Shown here one piece after another: positions 43,871 to 53,026 of a DNA stretch of 64,000 bases (positions are counted from its first letter, which is position 1; each line of letters opens with the position of its first letter). A model generated the notes under the pieces. It was not told the origin of the DNA. It did no database searches and saw only the letters and a program-made list of their open reading frames with translations. Origin of the DNA: Natronosalvus sp042663485 (lineage in GTDB: Archaea; Halobacteriota; Halobacteria; Halobacteriales; Natrialbaceae); assembly GCA_042663485.1 (NCBI GenBank), contig JBHTAF010000003.1. One strand, given 5' to 3'. The translations under genes were made by a program, and so were the position numbers.

Positions 43871-44017
43871 TGGTAGTCTGCGGGCGTTTCCCGGTTCAGA
43901 AGCGATCTCGCGTTCGAGACGCGAGTAGCTTCCACATTCCAACCTGTGGCGCGAGCCGAACAGGTGCCCGCCGTCGCCCGCGGACCGACGAGTCGATTGG
44001 TGCTATCAGCGTGGCGG

Positions 44018-44026
44018 GTATAAGCG
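44018..44026 (-). promoter_or_regulatory. Candidate distal TATA box for rpl15e
   Basis: CGCTTATAC on the minus strand, about 148 to 156 bases before the rpl15e ATG. No closer TATA-like word is visible between. Confidence 0.4.
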
Positions 44027-44092
44027 CTTCGAACCGTCCGTTCGCGAGTGCACTCGACTGAACGGGATCGCTCGAGGCACAGAATTCGTTCG

Positions 44093-45736
44093 TCAATATC
44101 CGCCCGGCGGTGGCTGTTTGAAGTCGCCGCCGGAGAGGCGACCGACGATCCATAGTGCGGCAATCGGCAGGCCGATCAACAGAGCGACCGCCAGTAGCGC
44201 GTCGACCGCGCCGACCAGGGTCGCGGCGGCCAGCACGAGTACGATGACGACGAGCACGGCGGCAACCTGGATCCGGAGGCCGTCTCGAGCGACGCCGCGG
44301 AGGGTCGACATCGAGGCCCAGTCCGCGTCCACGCCGATCGAACCGGCGAGCGCGAGTACGGCGAGGAGCGCCAGCGTCACAGGAGCGAGGGCGTGCCAGC
44401 GCTGACTCGGGGGATCGACGGCGCCGATGCCGTACATCGCGAGGGCGGCGAGGCCGACCCCGAGGCCGCCGACGACGACCGTCGCCGCCGCGTGAACGAG
44501 TTCCGTCTGCCGGCTATCGATCGACGGGCCGAGGTGCGTTCGTATCCCCTGGGTTCGCTCGGAGAGGTCCCAGACCGCGATCGCCGTGGCGACGGCGAGG
44601 AATACGCCGAGCGGACTCGTACCCACGCGCGATCCGACGAAGGCGACGCCCAGTATCGAGCCACAGCCGAATCGCCGAAGCCAGCGCCGCGGTTCGTCGA
44701 CTCCCGAGGCGAGCGACGCGATCGCCACCTCGACGACGACGACGGCCAGCAGCGAACCGAACACCGCCCAGACCGCCAGCAGCGGATCGATCGATGGGAC
44801 GGCCGATGCGACGAGGAACGCCACGGGTGGAACGACCACGCCGCCGGTCGCGAACGCGGCTGTTCGAAGCGGGTACGGTCCGAACCAGGCGCGAAGCGGC
44901 GGCGCGGCCAGCCACCCGAAACAGATCACCACCGCGCCGAGGGCCACACCCAGGAGAACGACGTGGAGGCCGCCGCTCCCCAGGACGACCAGCACGAGCG
45001 TTCCGACTGGTCCCATCGCCCGCAGCACCGAGTCGATCGCGTCACCCGTTCCCGGGGCCGCCAGAACGAAGCCGGCGACGACGAGGACGTAGTAGGAACC
45101 CGTTGGAAGGTCGGCGACGCGGCCCACCACCGACCGAAACGTCAGCGGTGACCTCCGGTCGGGATAGGCCTGTTCGAGGACGGTCCCTACACACGAAGCC
45201 AGGAGCACCGCCACGGCGAGCAACGCGAGGACGGAGAGAACACTCGCGTGGGTACTGCTCGTCAGCGCTTCGAGTATCACCGCCGTCGCGAAAAACAGCG
45301 TGCCGACAGTGCCAGTCGCCAGCAGGTACGTCCCGGCCACGACGGGCAGGGACGTCACCGTGGAATCGCGAACCGGCCAGGCGAACGACGCCCAGTCGGT
45401 CGTCGCGTCGACCCCGGCGGCGCCGACGGCGAGGATCGCCAGGGAAGCCCCGGCGACCAGGAGCGCCTCGACGACACCCTCGACGACGGCCACGTTGAAC
45501 CCGACGAAAACTGCGAACAGACCTCCCGTAACGAGCACGCTGCCGACGGCCCGTCGACCGAGCCGATCCGACGCGGCGAGCGTGACGCCCCAAACCACTC
45601 CGAGTGTGCCGAGGCCAGCCACCGTCCCCGGGAGTTCGACGCCAGCCCCCCAGCATACGCCGACCGTCGTCAACACCGCCAGGAGTGTGGCGGCCGTTCC
45701 GAGATCCGCGGATTCGTTCGTGCACTCCGCACTCAC
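44093..45736 (-). CDS. Polytopic membrane protein (DUF7519-like), last gene of DUF58 operon
   Basis: 547 residues from a GTG at 45736 that overlaps the DUF58 stop by 4 bases; a GTG at 45745 is also in frame. At least 14 hydrophobic segments across its length (for instance LVLMSAECT-flanked TLLAVLTTVGVCWGAG; LASCVGTVLEQAYPDR; LLAVALLIGLPIAALWIV near the end). No catalytic motif seen. The DUF7519 label is from memory. It ends a four-gene set and could be the membrane partner of the DUF58 protein. Confidence 0.78.
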   Translation of the reverse strand: MSAECTNESADLGTAATLLAVLTTVGVCWGAGVELPGTVAGLGTLGVVWGVTLAASDRLGRRAVGSVLVTGGLFAVFVGFNVAVVEGVVEALLVAGASLAILAVGAAGVDATTDWASFAWPVRDSTVTSLPVVAGTYLLATGTVGTLFFATAVILEALTSSTHASVLSVLALLAVAVLLASCVGTVLEQAYPDRRSPLTFRSVVGRVADLPTGSYYVLVVAGFVLAAPGTGDAIDSVLRAMGPVGTLVLVVLGSGGLHVVLLGVALGAVVICFGWLAAPPLRAWFGPYPLRTAAFATGGVVVPPVAFLVASAVPSIDPLLAVWAVFGSLLAVVVVEVAIASLASGVDEPRRWLRRFGCGSILGVAFVGSRVGTSPLGVFLAVATAIAVWDLSERTQGIRTHLGPSIDSRQTELVHAAATVVVGGLGVGLAALAMYGIGAVDPPSQRWHALAPVTLALLAVLALAGSIGVDADWASMSTLRGVARDGLRIQVAAVLVVIVLVLAAATLVGAVDALLAVALLIGLPIAALWIVGRLSGGDFKQPPPGGY

Positions 45737-47373
45737 GAGGACCACCGCCGTTTGCCCCGGTCGATCGCGACGTGGAGCGACTCGTCAGGGTGCCATTCGA
45801 CGACGCGAACGCCGTGGCTGCGAAGCGTCGACCGCCGACGGTCCGCCTCGAGGCGCTCGAGTGCCGCCGTGCCGTCGGACTTTTCGGCCACCGCCGGGCA
45901 GACGACCGTCACCTCGTGGCCGTACGCGCGGAATCGCCGGGCAGACGCGACCGGGTCGTCGTCGAGAAGCGGGGTCACGAAGACGAGCTGTTTCTCGTCG
46001 GCCAGGTGCCGGCAGAACCGGTCGACTGCGCGATCGCCGTGGGCGAGCCACGAGGGGCGACCGAACGATCCGCACCACTCCCCGTCGAGCAACCGGCGAA
46101 CGCGAGCCAGCTGGTCTCGACCGGTTCGCGGGAGGAGGTAATCGCCGCGACCGCCGTAGAGGGCGACGCCGACGCGGTTGTTCTCGGCCAGCAGGGTGGT
46201 CGCCAGCCACTCGGTCGCCCGGACCGAGAGCGCCCGGGCGTCGAGTTCGCCCGGTTCGCGAACGACTACGTTGTCGTCTCGTGCGTCAACGACCACGACG
46301 ACCGACGCGGCCCGCTCCTCGCGGAACTCGATGGTCGTCAACTCGCCGGTGCGGGCGAGTCGCTTCCAGTCGACACGACGCATCGGGTCGCTCGGCTGGA
46401 AGGGGCGAAGCGAGTAAAACTCGAGCCCTTCGCCCCCGACGTCGGTCTCGACTCGGCCGGTGTGCTGGATCGTCTGGCCCGCGAGCGGGAGCCGCTCGAG
46501 TGCGTCGTTCCACGACAGGCGGCCTGCGTTCGCTTCCTCCTCCTCGTCACCGCTATCGCTGTCGTCTTCGCCGTTGCCGGGACCGTCGCTATCGTCATCG
46601 CCGTCACTCCCGAACTCGTACCGCGTCATCTGCCGTTCGCTCCCGCTGACGTTCCGGGTTTCGACGACGACGTCACCGAAGACGTGCGTGCCCCGTCGAG
46701 GGCGGACGACGTACTCGAGCGCGACCGATTCGCCCGGAGACAGACTGCCGATCGCCCGGGTTTCCCCCTCGACCGCCAGGTCGACCGGCGGCTCGTCGGC
46801 CACCCGAACGTCCGGAACGGCGTCGCTCCCCCGGTTGGTCACCTCGACGGTGACCGAAACGGACTCGCCGGGGACCGGGGCTGACGGCTCGAGTCCGCGC
46901 TCGACGTCGAACGTCGAGGACGGCGGCGTCGTCGCATAGCCGTAAGCCGCGTACGTGAGGGCGACGACGGACGAGAGGAAGATGGTTGCGTCGCGAGCCA
47001 GGACGCCGGTGCCGATAGCGAGCAGAGCGATTCCGAGAGCGACTGTCCAGCGGTCGCTCGAGTCAGTCTGCTGGTCGGCGACGGTCCCCGCCGTTCGAAC
47101 GGACCGTTCGTCGTCTGTGAGGACGCCTGTACGCTCAGTCTCGTCTCCGCTCCCGCCAGCGCTCTCGTCTCCGTTCTCGCCATCACTCGAGGATCGTGAT
47201 AACTCGCTCTCCTCACCGGAGGTGGTACCAGAATCCGGCGAAGCCGCCGTCTGTGAGACCCGCGATCCCGTTTCCGAACGGAAGTCGGCGCCGGTCTCCT
47301 GGTCGAGAACCGTCTCGGAGCCGCCCTCGTGGCCCCCGTCGCCGCCGAGATCGAGCGCGTTCGCGTCGCTCAT
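45733..47373 (-). CDS. DUF58 domain protein, membrane-anchored
   Basis: 546 residues from the ATG at 47373. A long acidic Ser/Asp/Glu N-terminus (1-115) is followed by two hydrophobic segments (VALGIALLAIGTGVLA, IFLSSVVALTYAAYGYA). A Cna/transglutaminase-like beta region VSVTVEVTNRGSDAVPDV comes next. The DUF58 core is DPMRRVDWKRLARTGEL and VVVVVDARDDNVVV, resembling a vWA-like fold. DUF58 proteins usually act with MoxR AAA ATPases. Both ends overlap their neighbours. Confidence 0.9.
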   Translation of the reverse strand: MSDANALDLGGDGGHEGGSETVLDQETGADFRSETGSRVSQTAASPDSGTTSGEESELSRSSSDGENGDESAGGSGDETERTGVLTDDERSVRTAGTVADQQTDSSDRWTVALGIALLAIGTGVLARDATIFLSSVVALTYAAYGYATTPPSSTFDVERGLEPSAPVPGESVSVTVEVTNRGSDAVPDVRVADEPPVDLAVEGETRAIGSLSPGESVALEYVVRPRRGTHVFGDVVVETRNVSGSERQMTRYEFGSDGDDDSDGPGNGEDDSDSGDEEEEANAGRLSWNDALERLPLAGQTIQHTGRVETDVGGEGLEFYSLRPFQPSDPMRRVDWKRLARTGELTTIEFREERAASVVVVVDARDDNVVVREPGELDARALSVRATEWLATTLLAENNRVGVALYGGRGDYLLPRTGRDQLARVRRLLDGEWCGSFGRPSWLAHGDRAVDRFCRHLADEKQLVFVTPLLDDDPVASARRFRAYGHEVTVVCPAVAEKSDGTAALERLEADRRRSTLRSHGVRVVEWHPDESLHVAIDRGKRRWSS

Positions 47374-48032
47374 GGGTCCGCCCTCCCTCGCGGTCGGGAA
47401 GACGCGTCGGATCGACGGGTTCCGGAATCCGACCGCGTCGCGAGGTGATTCTCGATCGGTACCTCCCGCAGCGCCGCTAACTCGGCCAGCGCCGCCTCGA
47501 GCTGTCGCTGTTCTTGGCGACCGGCGAGCCAGTCGAACAGTCGCAACTTCGGCGGCACCGAAACCGATCCAGACAGGTAGGCGGCCGCCCGCACGTCGTC
47601 GGTCCACGTCCCCGACTGCACCCGCTCTCGTGCCTCGTCCACGCCGTGGCCGCCGGCCATCAGCGTCGTCATCACCGCGTCAGTTACGGCGACCCGGGTC
47701 CGGTTTCGGGCCCGCACCCGGAGCACACGCTGGTCCCGGGGCTCGTCGAGGGGCCCTCGCTCGAGCGCACGCTCGAGATCGGCGCCGATCCGCTCGACGT
47801 CCGGCTCGACGCGCTCGTCCGCACGTCCGAATCGTGCGTTCGGTCCGGTATCGGACTCTGCCGCGACCGAATGCAGGACGCCCAGCCCCAGCAGGACAGC
47901 GACGCCGCCGCCGACGAGGACGACCCCGTCCCGGGCGATGGCGCCCGCCGCCGAGGGGATCGATCCGGTCGTCGCCAGGAGCGTCGCCAGCAGGGCGCCC
48001 GCTCCGACGAGGAGCAGGAGCGTCCGCTTCAC
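47370..48032 (-). CDS. Small membrane protein of the DUF58 operon (DUF7269-like)
   Basis: 220 residues from the ATG at 48032. Two hydrophobic helices (LLLLVGAGALLATLLATTG, VVLVGGGVAVLLGLGVLHSV) are followed by a helical soluble part (ADLERALERGPLDEPRDQRV) and TWTDDVRAAAYLSGSVSVPP. Overlaps the gene before it and the DUF58 gene after it by 4 bases each (ATGA-type). The DUF name is from memory. Confidence 0.8.
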   Translation of the reverse strand: MKRTLLLLVGAGALLATLLATTGSIPSAAGAIARDGVVLVGGGVAVLLGLGVLHSVAAESDTGPNARFGRADERVEPDVERIGADLERALERGPLDEPRDQRVLRVRARNRTRVAVTDAVMTTLMAGGHGVDEARERVQSGTWTDDVRAAAYLSGSVSVPPKLRLFDWLAGRQEQRQLEAALAELAALREVPIENHLATRSDSGTRRSDASSRPRGRADP

Positions 48033-49162
48033 TCCCGATCACCGTCCTCGTGGGGGGCCGTCGCGACAATTCGGTCGTAGGCCGCTCGAGCCCGACGAAT
48101 ACGGTCGTCCGTCGGTGGGTAGTTCCCGTACCGTACCTGTCGGAACGTCTCGGTGAGCGTCGACACGGCGGATTCGGGGAAGCCAGCGTCGACCGCCGCA
48201 CTGGCGTATTCACCCGGCGTCTTCGATCGATCCCGCCGCACGGAGACGAGTTCGGTCAGCGCGGCCCAGGCATCTTCGACCGTCTGCGGACCGGGGTCGT
48301 CCCGTGTTTCGTCCTCGTCTTCGTCGCCGTCGCCGTTGCCTCGAGTGGCCGTTCTCGACCCCGAACGGCTGGACGCCCGGCGACGGGAGAAGCCACCGAA
48401 GAGCGACGCGACGCCGCCGGAGATCGAGAGCCCGCCGAGAGAACTCAGAGTCCCTGCCAGACCGGCCGGAATCGAGACGAGCGTGGAACCGAGCCCACGG
48501 CCGAGACCCTGGCCGACCAGCCCGATCCCGGATCCGATAGCTCGGCCGGCTCCGACGACGCCGTCGACGACTGCTGGCGTCACTCGTGCGAGTCCGATCG
48601 TCGCCGTCATCGTCACCTGGGGAATTCGCTTGAGTCGAAACTGCAATCGGGGGAGGAAGCCGTCCGGAATCGTCACATCGGCGTTCGCGACGCCGGGGGC
48701 TCGAGAGGGGTGCGTCGCCCGCCAGAGCAGGCCAATCGGGACGACGAGCAGACAGGCGAGGAGTAAACCGGCGGCCGGAAGGATACCGATGCTGGCACTG
48801 CTATCGTCGTCGCCTTCGTCGGTGGTCTCGGCGCCACCGCTTTCGTCGCCGACGGTTTCGTTTTCGTCGTCCGTTTCGTTCGACGCCTCGCCGTCCGAGT
48901 CGTTTACCCGGTCGTCGGATACCTCGTCGTCGGGCGTCGACTCGTTCGCGTCGGGTTCGTCACTTCGCTCGCTGTCGCGGTCGTCGGTGCCGTTCTCGCC
49001 GTCGCTCTCGGGTCCGGACTCGAGGTCGAGGTAGTGGTCGTCGCTCACGGCGTCCTGGTCGGGGTAGTCGCCGTAGCCGGCCGCGGGGAGGAACGCGGCG
49101 GCGGCGAGGATCGCGAGGACACAACAGACGACGAGGGCGGCGTTGTGGCGGTCGTATCCCAC
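48029..49162 (-). CDS. DUF4129-like protein, first gene of DUF58 operon
   Basis: 377 residues from the GTG at 49162; TATA-like TTTTTACGG (49187-49195) lies 25 to 33 bases ahead, so the mRNA is probably leaderless. Signal-anchor helix AALVVCCVLAILAAAAFLPAAG, a long acidic/Asn outer linker, a second helix SIGILPAAGLLLACLLVVPIG, and a C-terminal DUF4129-like domain (VEDAWAALTELV, KTPGEYASAAVDAGF, RQVRYGNYPP). In other organisms DUF4129 is found fused to transglutaminase-like domains. Confidence 0.82.
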   Translation of the reverse strand: MGYDRHNAALVVCCVLAILAAAAFLPAAGYGDYPDQDAVSDDHYLDLESGPESDGENGTDDRDSERSDEPDANESTPDDEVSDDRVNDSDGEASNETDDENETVGDESGGAETTDEGDDDSSASIGILPAAGLLLACLLVVPIGLLWRATHPSRAPGVANADVTIPDGFLPRLQFRLKRIPQVTMTATIGLARVTPAVVDGVVGAGRAIGSGIGLVGQGLGRGLGSTLVSIPAGLAGTLSSLGGLSISGGVASLFGGFSRRRASSRSGSRTATRGNGDGDEDEDETRDDPGPQTVEDAWAALTELVSVRRDRSKTPGEYASAAVDAGFPESAVSTLTETFRQVRYGNYPPTDDRIRRARAAYDRIVATAPHEDGDRE

Positions 49163-49289
49163 ACTATCGCTTCGTGCGTGGTCGACCCGTAAAAATGTTA
49201 CCACTGTGACCGGTAGTCGATCGGACAGTTTGACGGTCGCGACGTCTGCGCGACGAAACTATTTTCGAGCGACAGGTTCAACCCGGTGC

Positions 49290-50390
49290 ATGGTCTCTCG
49301 CGAACTCCTCGGACGAATGGCGACGACGCTCGGCGCCGTCGTCCTCGCCAACCTGGTGCTCGCCCTCGTCTTCGTCGCACTGCTCGAGCCCTGGCTCGTC
49401 CCCGTCTTCGACGGCGTCGGGCTCTCTCGCGGCGTCGCATACCTCCTCTCGGCGGCGCTCTGGCTGGGGTGTCTACTCGCCGTCCAGTTGCGGTACGCAC
49501 GCCTCGAGTTGCTGGCGGAAGCCGACGCCGCGGTACTGGGACCCGACGAGCGGCCGGAACTGACCGACCGCGTGACGCGACTCGCCGCCCAGCTAGACGT
49601 TGCCGTACCGACGGTTGCGGTGGCCGACACCGACGTGGCAAACAGCTTCGCCGTCGGCGGCGTCCGCTCGGGGACCATCGTCGTCAGCGAGGGGCTCCTC
49701 GAGACGCTCGATGCCGCCGAACTCGACGCCGTCCTCGCCCACGAACTCGCACACCTGAAGAACCGTGATGCGGCAGTGATGACCCTCGCCTCGTTCCTCC
49801 CGGCGCTGATCGCCGACGAACACGTCGTCTTCGGGGATCACTTGCCGCGGTGGACCCGGCCGTACGTCTACGGCGGACTCCTGCTCGTCGCGGCACTCCT
49901 CGGGTCGTCGTTCATCGACGCGCCGGTGTTCACCCCGAACGGACTCCTGCAACTCGCGGTAGCGCTCGGCGTCACCGTCGTCGTCGGCGGGATTGTTCTC
50001 GGCGTGGTCGCAACCGTCGTCGTCTTCCTCAGCCGGAGCCTCTCGCGCCAGCGGGAGTTCGTCGCCGACCGCGCCGGGGCCCTCGCCACCGGCGACCCGG
50101 CAACGCTCGCGGGTGTCCTCGAGCGCCTCGACGGCGAGGCGACGGTCCCGGCGAACGACGCCCGCGTCGAGGACGGGGCGACGAGGGGCGGCCACTACCG
50201 TGGCCTCGAGGGGATGTGCTTGCTTCCGAACGGGTTCGACTGCGGGGGCAGTGACGAGCTGGGGCGAGGGCAGGAAAACAGCCAAACCTACCAGGTGGAC
50301 ACGTACGCACACCCGCCGACGGCCGAGCGAATCGCACGGCTCCGCGAACTGACTGCCGAGCTAGAAACGTCGTCTCGCGTTGGCGCGTAA
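49290..50390 (+). CDS. M48 family metalloprotease (HtpX-like)
   Basis: 366 residues from the ATG at 49290; TATA-like CTATTTTCG is about 28 bases ahead. Two N-terminal membrane helices (VVLANLVLALVFVALLE, GVAYLLSAALWLGCLLAVQL), then the zinc site HELAH (His151, Glu152, His155). Two further helices (LLVAALLGSSFID, VVGGIVLGVVATVVVFL) and the third-ligand region RQREFVADRAGALATG complete it. The C-terminal part DTYAHPPTAERIARL matches M48B. Membrane quality-control protease. Confidence 0.92.
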   Translation: MVSRELLGRMATTLGAVVLANLVLALVFVALLEPWLVPVFDGVGLSRGVAYLLSAALWLGCLLAVQLRYARLELLAEADAAVLGPDERPELTDRVTRLAAQLDVAVPTVAVADTDVANSFAVGGVRSGTIVVSEGLLETLDAAELDAVLAHELAHLKNRDAAVMTLASFLPALIADEHVVFGDHLPRWTRPYVYGGLLLVAALLGSSFIDAPVFTPNGLLQLAVALGVTVVVGGIVLGVVATVVVFLSRSLSRQREFVADRAGALATGDPATLAGVLERLDGEATVPANDARVEDGATRGGHYRGLEGMCLLPNGFDCGGSDELGRGQENSQTYQVDTYAHPPTAERIARLRELTAELETSSRVGA

Positions 50391-50435
50391 CGATCCTGGA
50401 GGCGCCGGAACGGCCTGCGCCCGACGGCGTCGGTC

Positions 50436-51677
50436 TCAGTCGTCGGCCGCCACGGACGGCGCATCGAGCGCCGCGAACCCCGACTCGAGGTCCGCGAGCA
50501 GGTCGTCGACCGACTCGACGCCGACGGACACACGAATCAGCGTGTCGGTGATACCGACGGCTTCTCGCTCTTCCCGCGGAACGGGTTCGTGGGTCATTGC
50601 CGCCGGAAGTTCGATTAGGCTCTCGACGCCGCCGACGCTGACCGCGAGGGTGAACTCCTCGACCGCCTCGAGGAAGCGTTTCGCGTCCTCGAGTTCGCCG
50701 TCGAGTTCGAACGAGAGGATGCCGCCGTAGCCCTCCATCTGTCGAGTGGCGAGGTCGTGCTGAGGGTGGGACTCGAGGCCGGGATAGTAGACGTCGGTGA
50801 CGGCCTCGTGGCCCTCGAGGAACTCGGCGACGGCCATCGCGTTCGCCTCGTGCTGGCGCATGCGCATCGGGAGGGTCTTGAGCCCTCGGAGGACGAGGTA
50901 GCTGTCGAAGGGCGCGAGCATGTCGCCGACGCCGACCTGCTGCTGGAACTCGATCTCGTCGGCGAGGTCGTCGTCGCTCGTGACGACGGCGCCGCCGATC
51001 GAGTCCGAGTGCCCGTTCAGGTACTTCGTCGTGCTGTGGGCGACGACGTCGGCGCCCAGTTCGAGCGGGCGCTGGAAGTAGGAGCTGGCGAAGGTGTTGT
51101 CCACGCCCAGAAGAGCGTCGTAGCTCTCGGCAATTTCTGCGATCGCGGCCACGTCACACAGGCCCATCCGGGGGTTCGTCGGCGTCTCCATCCAGACCAT
51201 CACCGTGTCGTCGGTGACGGTGGCCTCGACGGCCGCCGTGTCACTCCCGTCGACGAACGTGACGTCCACGCCGAGGCGGTCGCGAAACACCGACTCGAGC
51301 ATCCGTCGGGTACCGGCGTAGAGGTCGTCGCCGGCGACGAGGTGATCGCCGGGTTCGACGGCCGAGAGCAGGGTCGTGAAGATCGCGGCAGTACCCGATG
51401 AGAAGGCCATCGCGTGCTCGCCACCCTCGAGGCTCGCCAGCCGTTTCTCGAGGGCGTGTCGCGTCGGGTTCGAGAGTCGAGAGTAGAGGAACTCGCCACG
51501 GTCGGGATCGACGTCCTCGAGGCTGAGATCGGTGTCGAGGCCCGGAAGGGCGAACGTCGACGAGAGGTGGATGGGGGTGCTGACGTCGCCCGCTTCGCTC
51601 CCGACGCGGAACGGCTCCTCGCCGGCGGTGACGGCTCGGGTCTCGAACGCAGCAAGGTCAGAATCTTCCTGTTCCAT
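50436..51677 (-). CDS. Cystathionine gamma-synthase/lyase family PLP enzyme
   Basis: 413 residues. Trans-sulfuration family motifs: STPIHLSSTF, YSRLSNPTRHALEKRLASLEGG, the PLP Lys218 in HSTTKYLNGHSDSIGGAV, and GVESLIELPAAMTH near the C-terminus. Acts in methionine/cysteine interconversion; the sequence does not decide between synthase (O-acyl homoserine plus Cys) and gamma-lyase. The minus-strand promoter zone upstream has AT-rich TAATACGAG. Halophilic acidic N-terminus. Confidence 0.92.
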   Translation of the reverse strand: MEQEDSDLAAFETRAVTAGEEPFRVGSEAGDVSTPIHLSSTFALPGLDTDLSLEDVDPDRGEFLYSRLSNPTRHALEKRLASLEGGEHAMAFSSGTAAIFTTLLSAVEPGDHLVAGDDLYAGTRRMLESVFRDRLGVDVTFVDGSDTAAVEATVTDDTVMVWMETPTNPRMGLCDVAAIAEIAESYDALLGVDNTFASSYFQRPLELGADVVAHSTTKYLNGHSDSIGGAVVTSDDDLADEIEFQQQVGVGDMLAPFDSYLVLRGLKTLPMRMRQHEANAMAVAEFLEGHEAVTDVYYPGLESHPQHDLATRQMEGYGGILSFELDGELEDAKRFLEAVEEFTLAVSVGGVESLIELPAAMTHEPVPREEREAVGITDTLIRVSVGVESVDDLLADLESGFAALDAPSVAADD

Positions 51678-51832
51678 GCTCGACGCTCACGATAGATTGC
51701 CGGTAATACCTTTCCATCTACCAGTAATATTTGCCTCACTCTCGTATTATCAGCAGCTATTTTTCACCCGAAAGCAGGGAGAATCGAGTCGAGACGCAAA
51801 CCAATAACTACCGTGCGAATGAATATGCGGCC

Positions 51833-52948
51833 ATGAGTCTCTCTGTCGGCGTACTGGGGTATCGATTCATGGGCAAGGCGCACGCGAACGCGCTCGCACG
51901 GCTCCCGATGTTCTTCCCCGACGCACCGGACGTAGAGCGGCAGGTGTTGATCGGCCGTGACGAGGACGCCCTCGCGGACGCTGCCGACCGCCTGGGCTTC
52001 GCGTCGACCGCCACCGACTGGGCCGACGTCGTCGACGAGGTCGACGTCTTCTACAACCTTGGGCCGAACCACGTGCACGCCGAACCAACCATCGCCGCCC
52101 TCGAGGCCGGCACCCCCGTCTTCTGCGAGAAGCCGCTCGCGCCGACACTCGAAACCGCCGAGGAGATGGCCGAGGCGGCCCGCGAGGCCGGCGTCCCTGC
52201 CGGCGCCGCGTTCAACTACCGGTTCGTGCCGGCGATTCAGTACGCGAAGAACCTGCTCGAGGCGGGCGAGTTGGGGGAGATCCACCACGTCCGCGGGCGC
52301 TACCTCCAGGATTGGCTGGTCAACCCCGAAGCCGAGTGGTCCTGGCGAAACGACGAGGAAATGGCCGGATCCGGCGCCCTTGGCGACCTGGGTTCGCACA
52401 CGGTCGACCTCCTGCGCTTTCTGGTCGGCAGCGACGACCTCGCTGGCGATATCGAGCGCGTCAGCGGACACCTCCGAACGTTCGTCGACGAACGGCCCAC
52501 CGGGGACGGGGAGACGCGCCCCGTCACCGTCGACGACGCCTACTCCGCACAGGTCGAGTTCGCGAACGGGACGATGGGCACGCTCGAGGCCTCGCGGTTC
52601 GCCACGGGGCACAAGAACGACCACACGATCGAGGTTCACGGTTCGAAGGGGAGTTTGAAGTTCTCCCTCGAGCGGCTGAACGAACTCGAGGTCCTGCGCG
52701 AGGGCAACCGTGGCTACGAGACCGTGCTGGTCACCGACGAGGACGACCCCTACGTCGATCACTGGTGGCCCCCGGGGCACGTCATCGGCTGGGAGCACAC
52801 CTTCGTCCACGAGAACTACGAGTTCCTCTCGGCGGTCGACGCTGGCGAGGGGTACGAACCGAGCTTCGAGGACGGCCTGGCCGCCCAGCGGGTCCTCGAC
52901 GCCGTCGAGCGAAGCGACGAACGCGGCGAGTGGGTGGGCCTCGAGTAG
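51833..52948 (+). CDS. Gfo/Idh/MocA family oxidoreductase
   Basis: 371 residues from the ATG at 51833 (MSLSVGVLGYRFMGKAHANAL); the upstream open frame to 51731 lacks homology. Rossmann domain with GxxGxAH pattern, FYNLGPNHVHAEPTIAAL and FCEKPLAPTLETA (the EKP motif). The C-terminal domain has GSGALGDLGSHTVDLLRFLVG with the substrate-region His. NAD(P)-dependent sugar or inositol oxidoreductase; the substrate is unknown. Confidence 0.93.
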   Translation: MSLSVGVLGYRFMGKAHANALARLPMFFPDAPDVERQVLIGRDEDALADAADRLGFASTATDWADVVDEVDVFYNLGPNHVHAEPTIAALEAGTPVFCEKPLAPTLETAEEMAEAAREAGVPAGAAFNYRFVPAIQYAKNLLEAGELGEIHHVRGRYLQDWLVNPEAEWSWRNDEEMAGSGALGDLGSHTVDLLRFLVGSDDLAGDIERVSGHLRTFVDERPTGDGETRPVTVDDAYSAQVEFANGTMGTLEASRFATGHKNDHTIEVHGSKGSLKFSLERLNELEVLREGNRGYETVLVTDEDDPYVDHWWPPGHVIGWEHTFVHENYEFLSAVDAGEGYEPSFEDGLAAQRVLDAVERSDERGEWVGLE

Positions 52949-53026
52949 TCGGGAAGCGTCGCGGAACTATTTTCCTGAAGGATGCGGCTCGAGTCGAACC
53001 TCGAACCGAAACGGAAAGGGGCCGCC

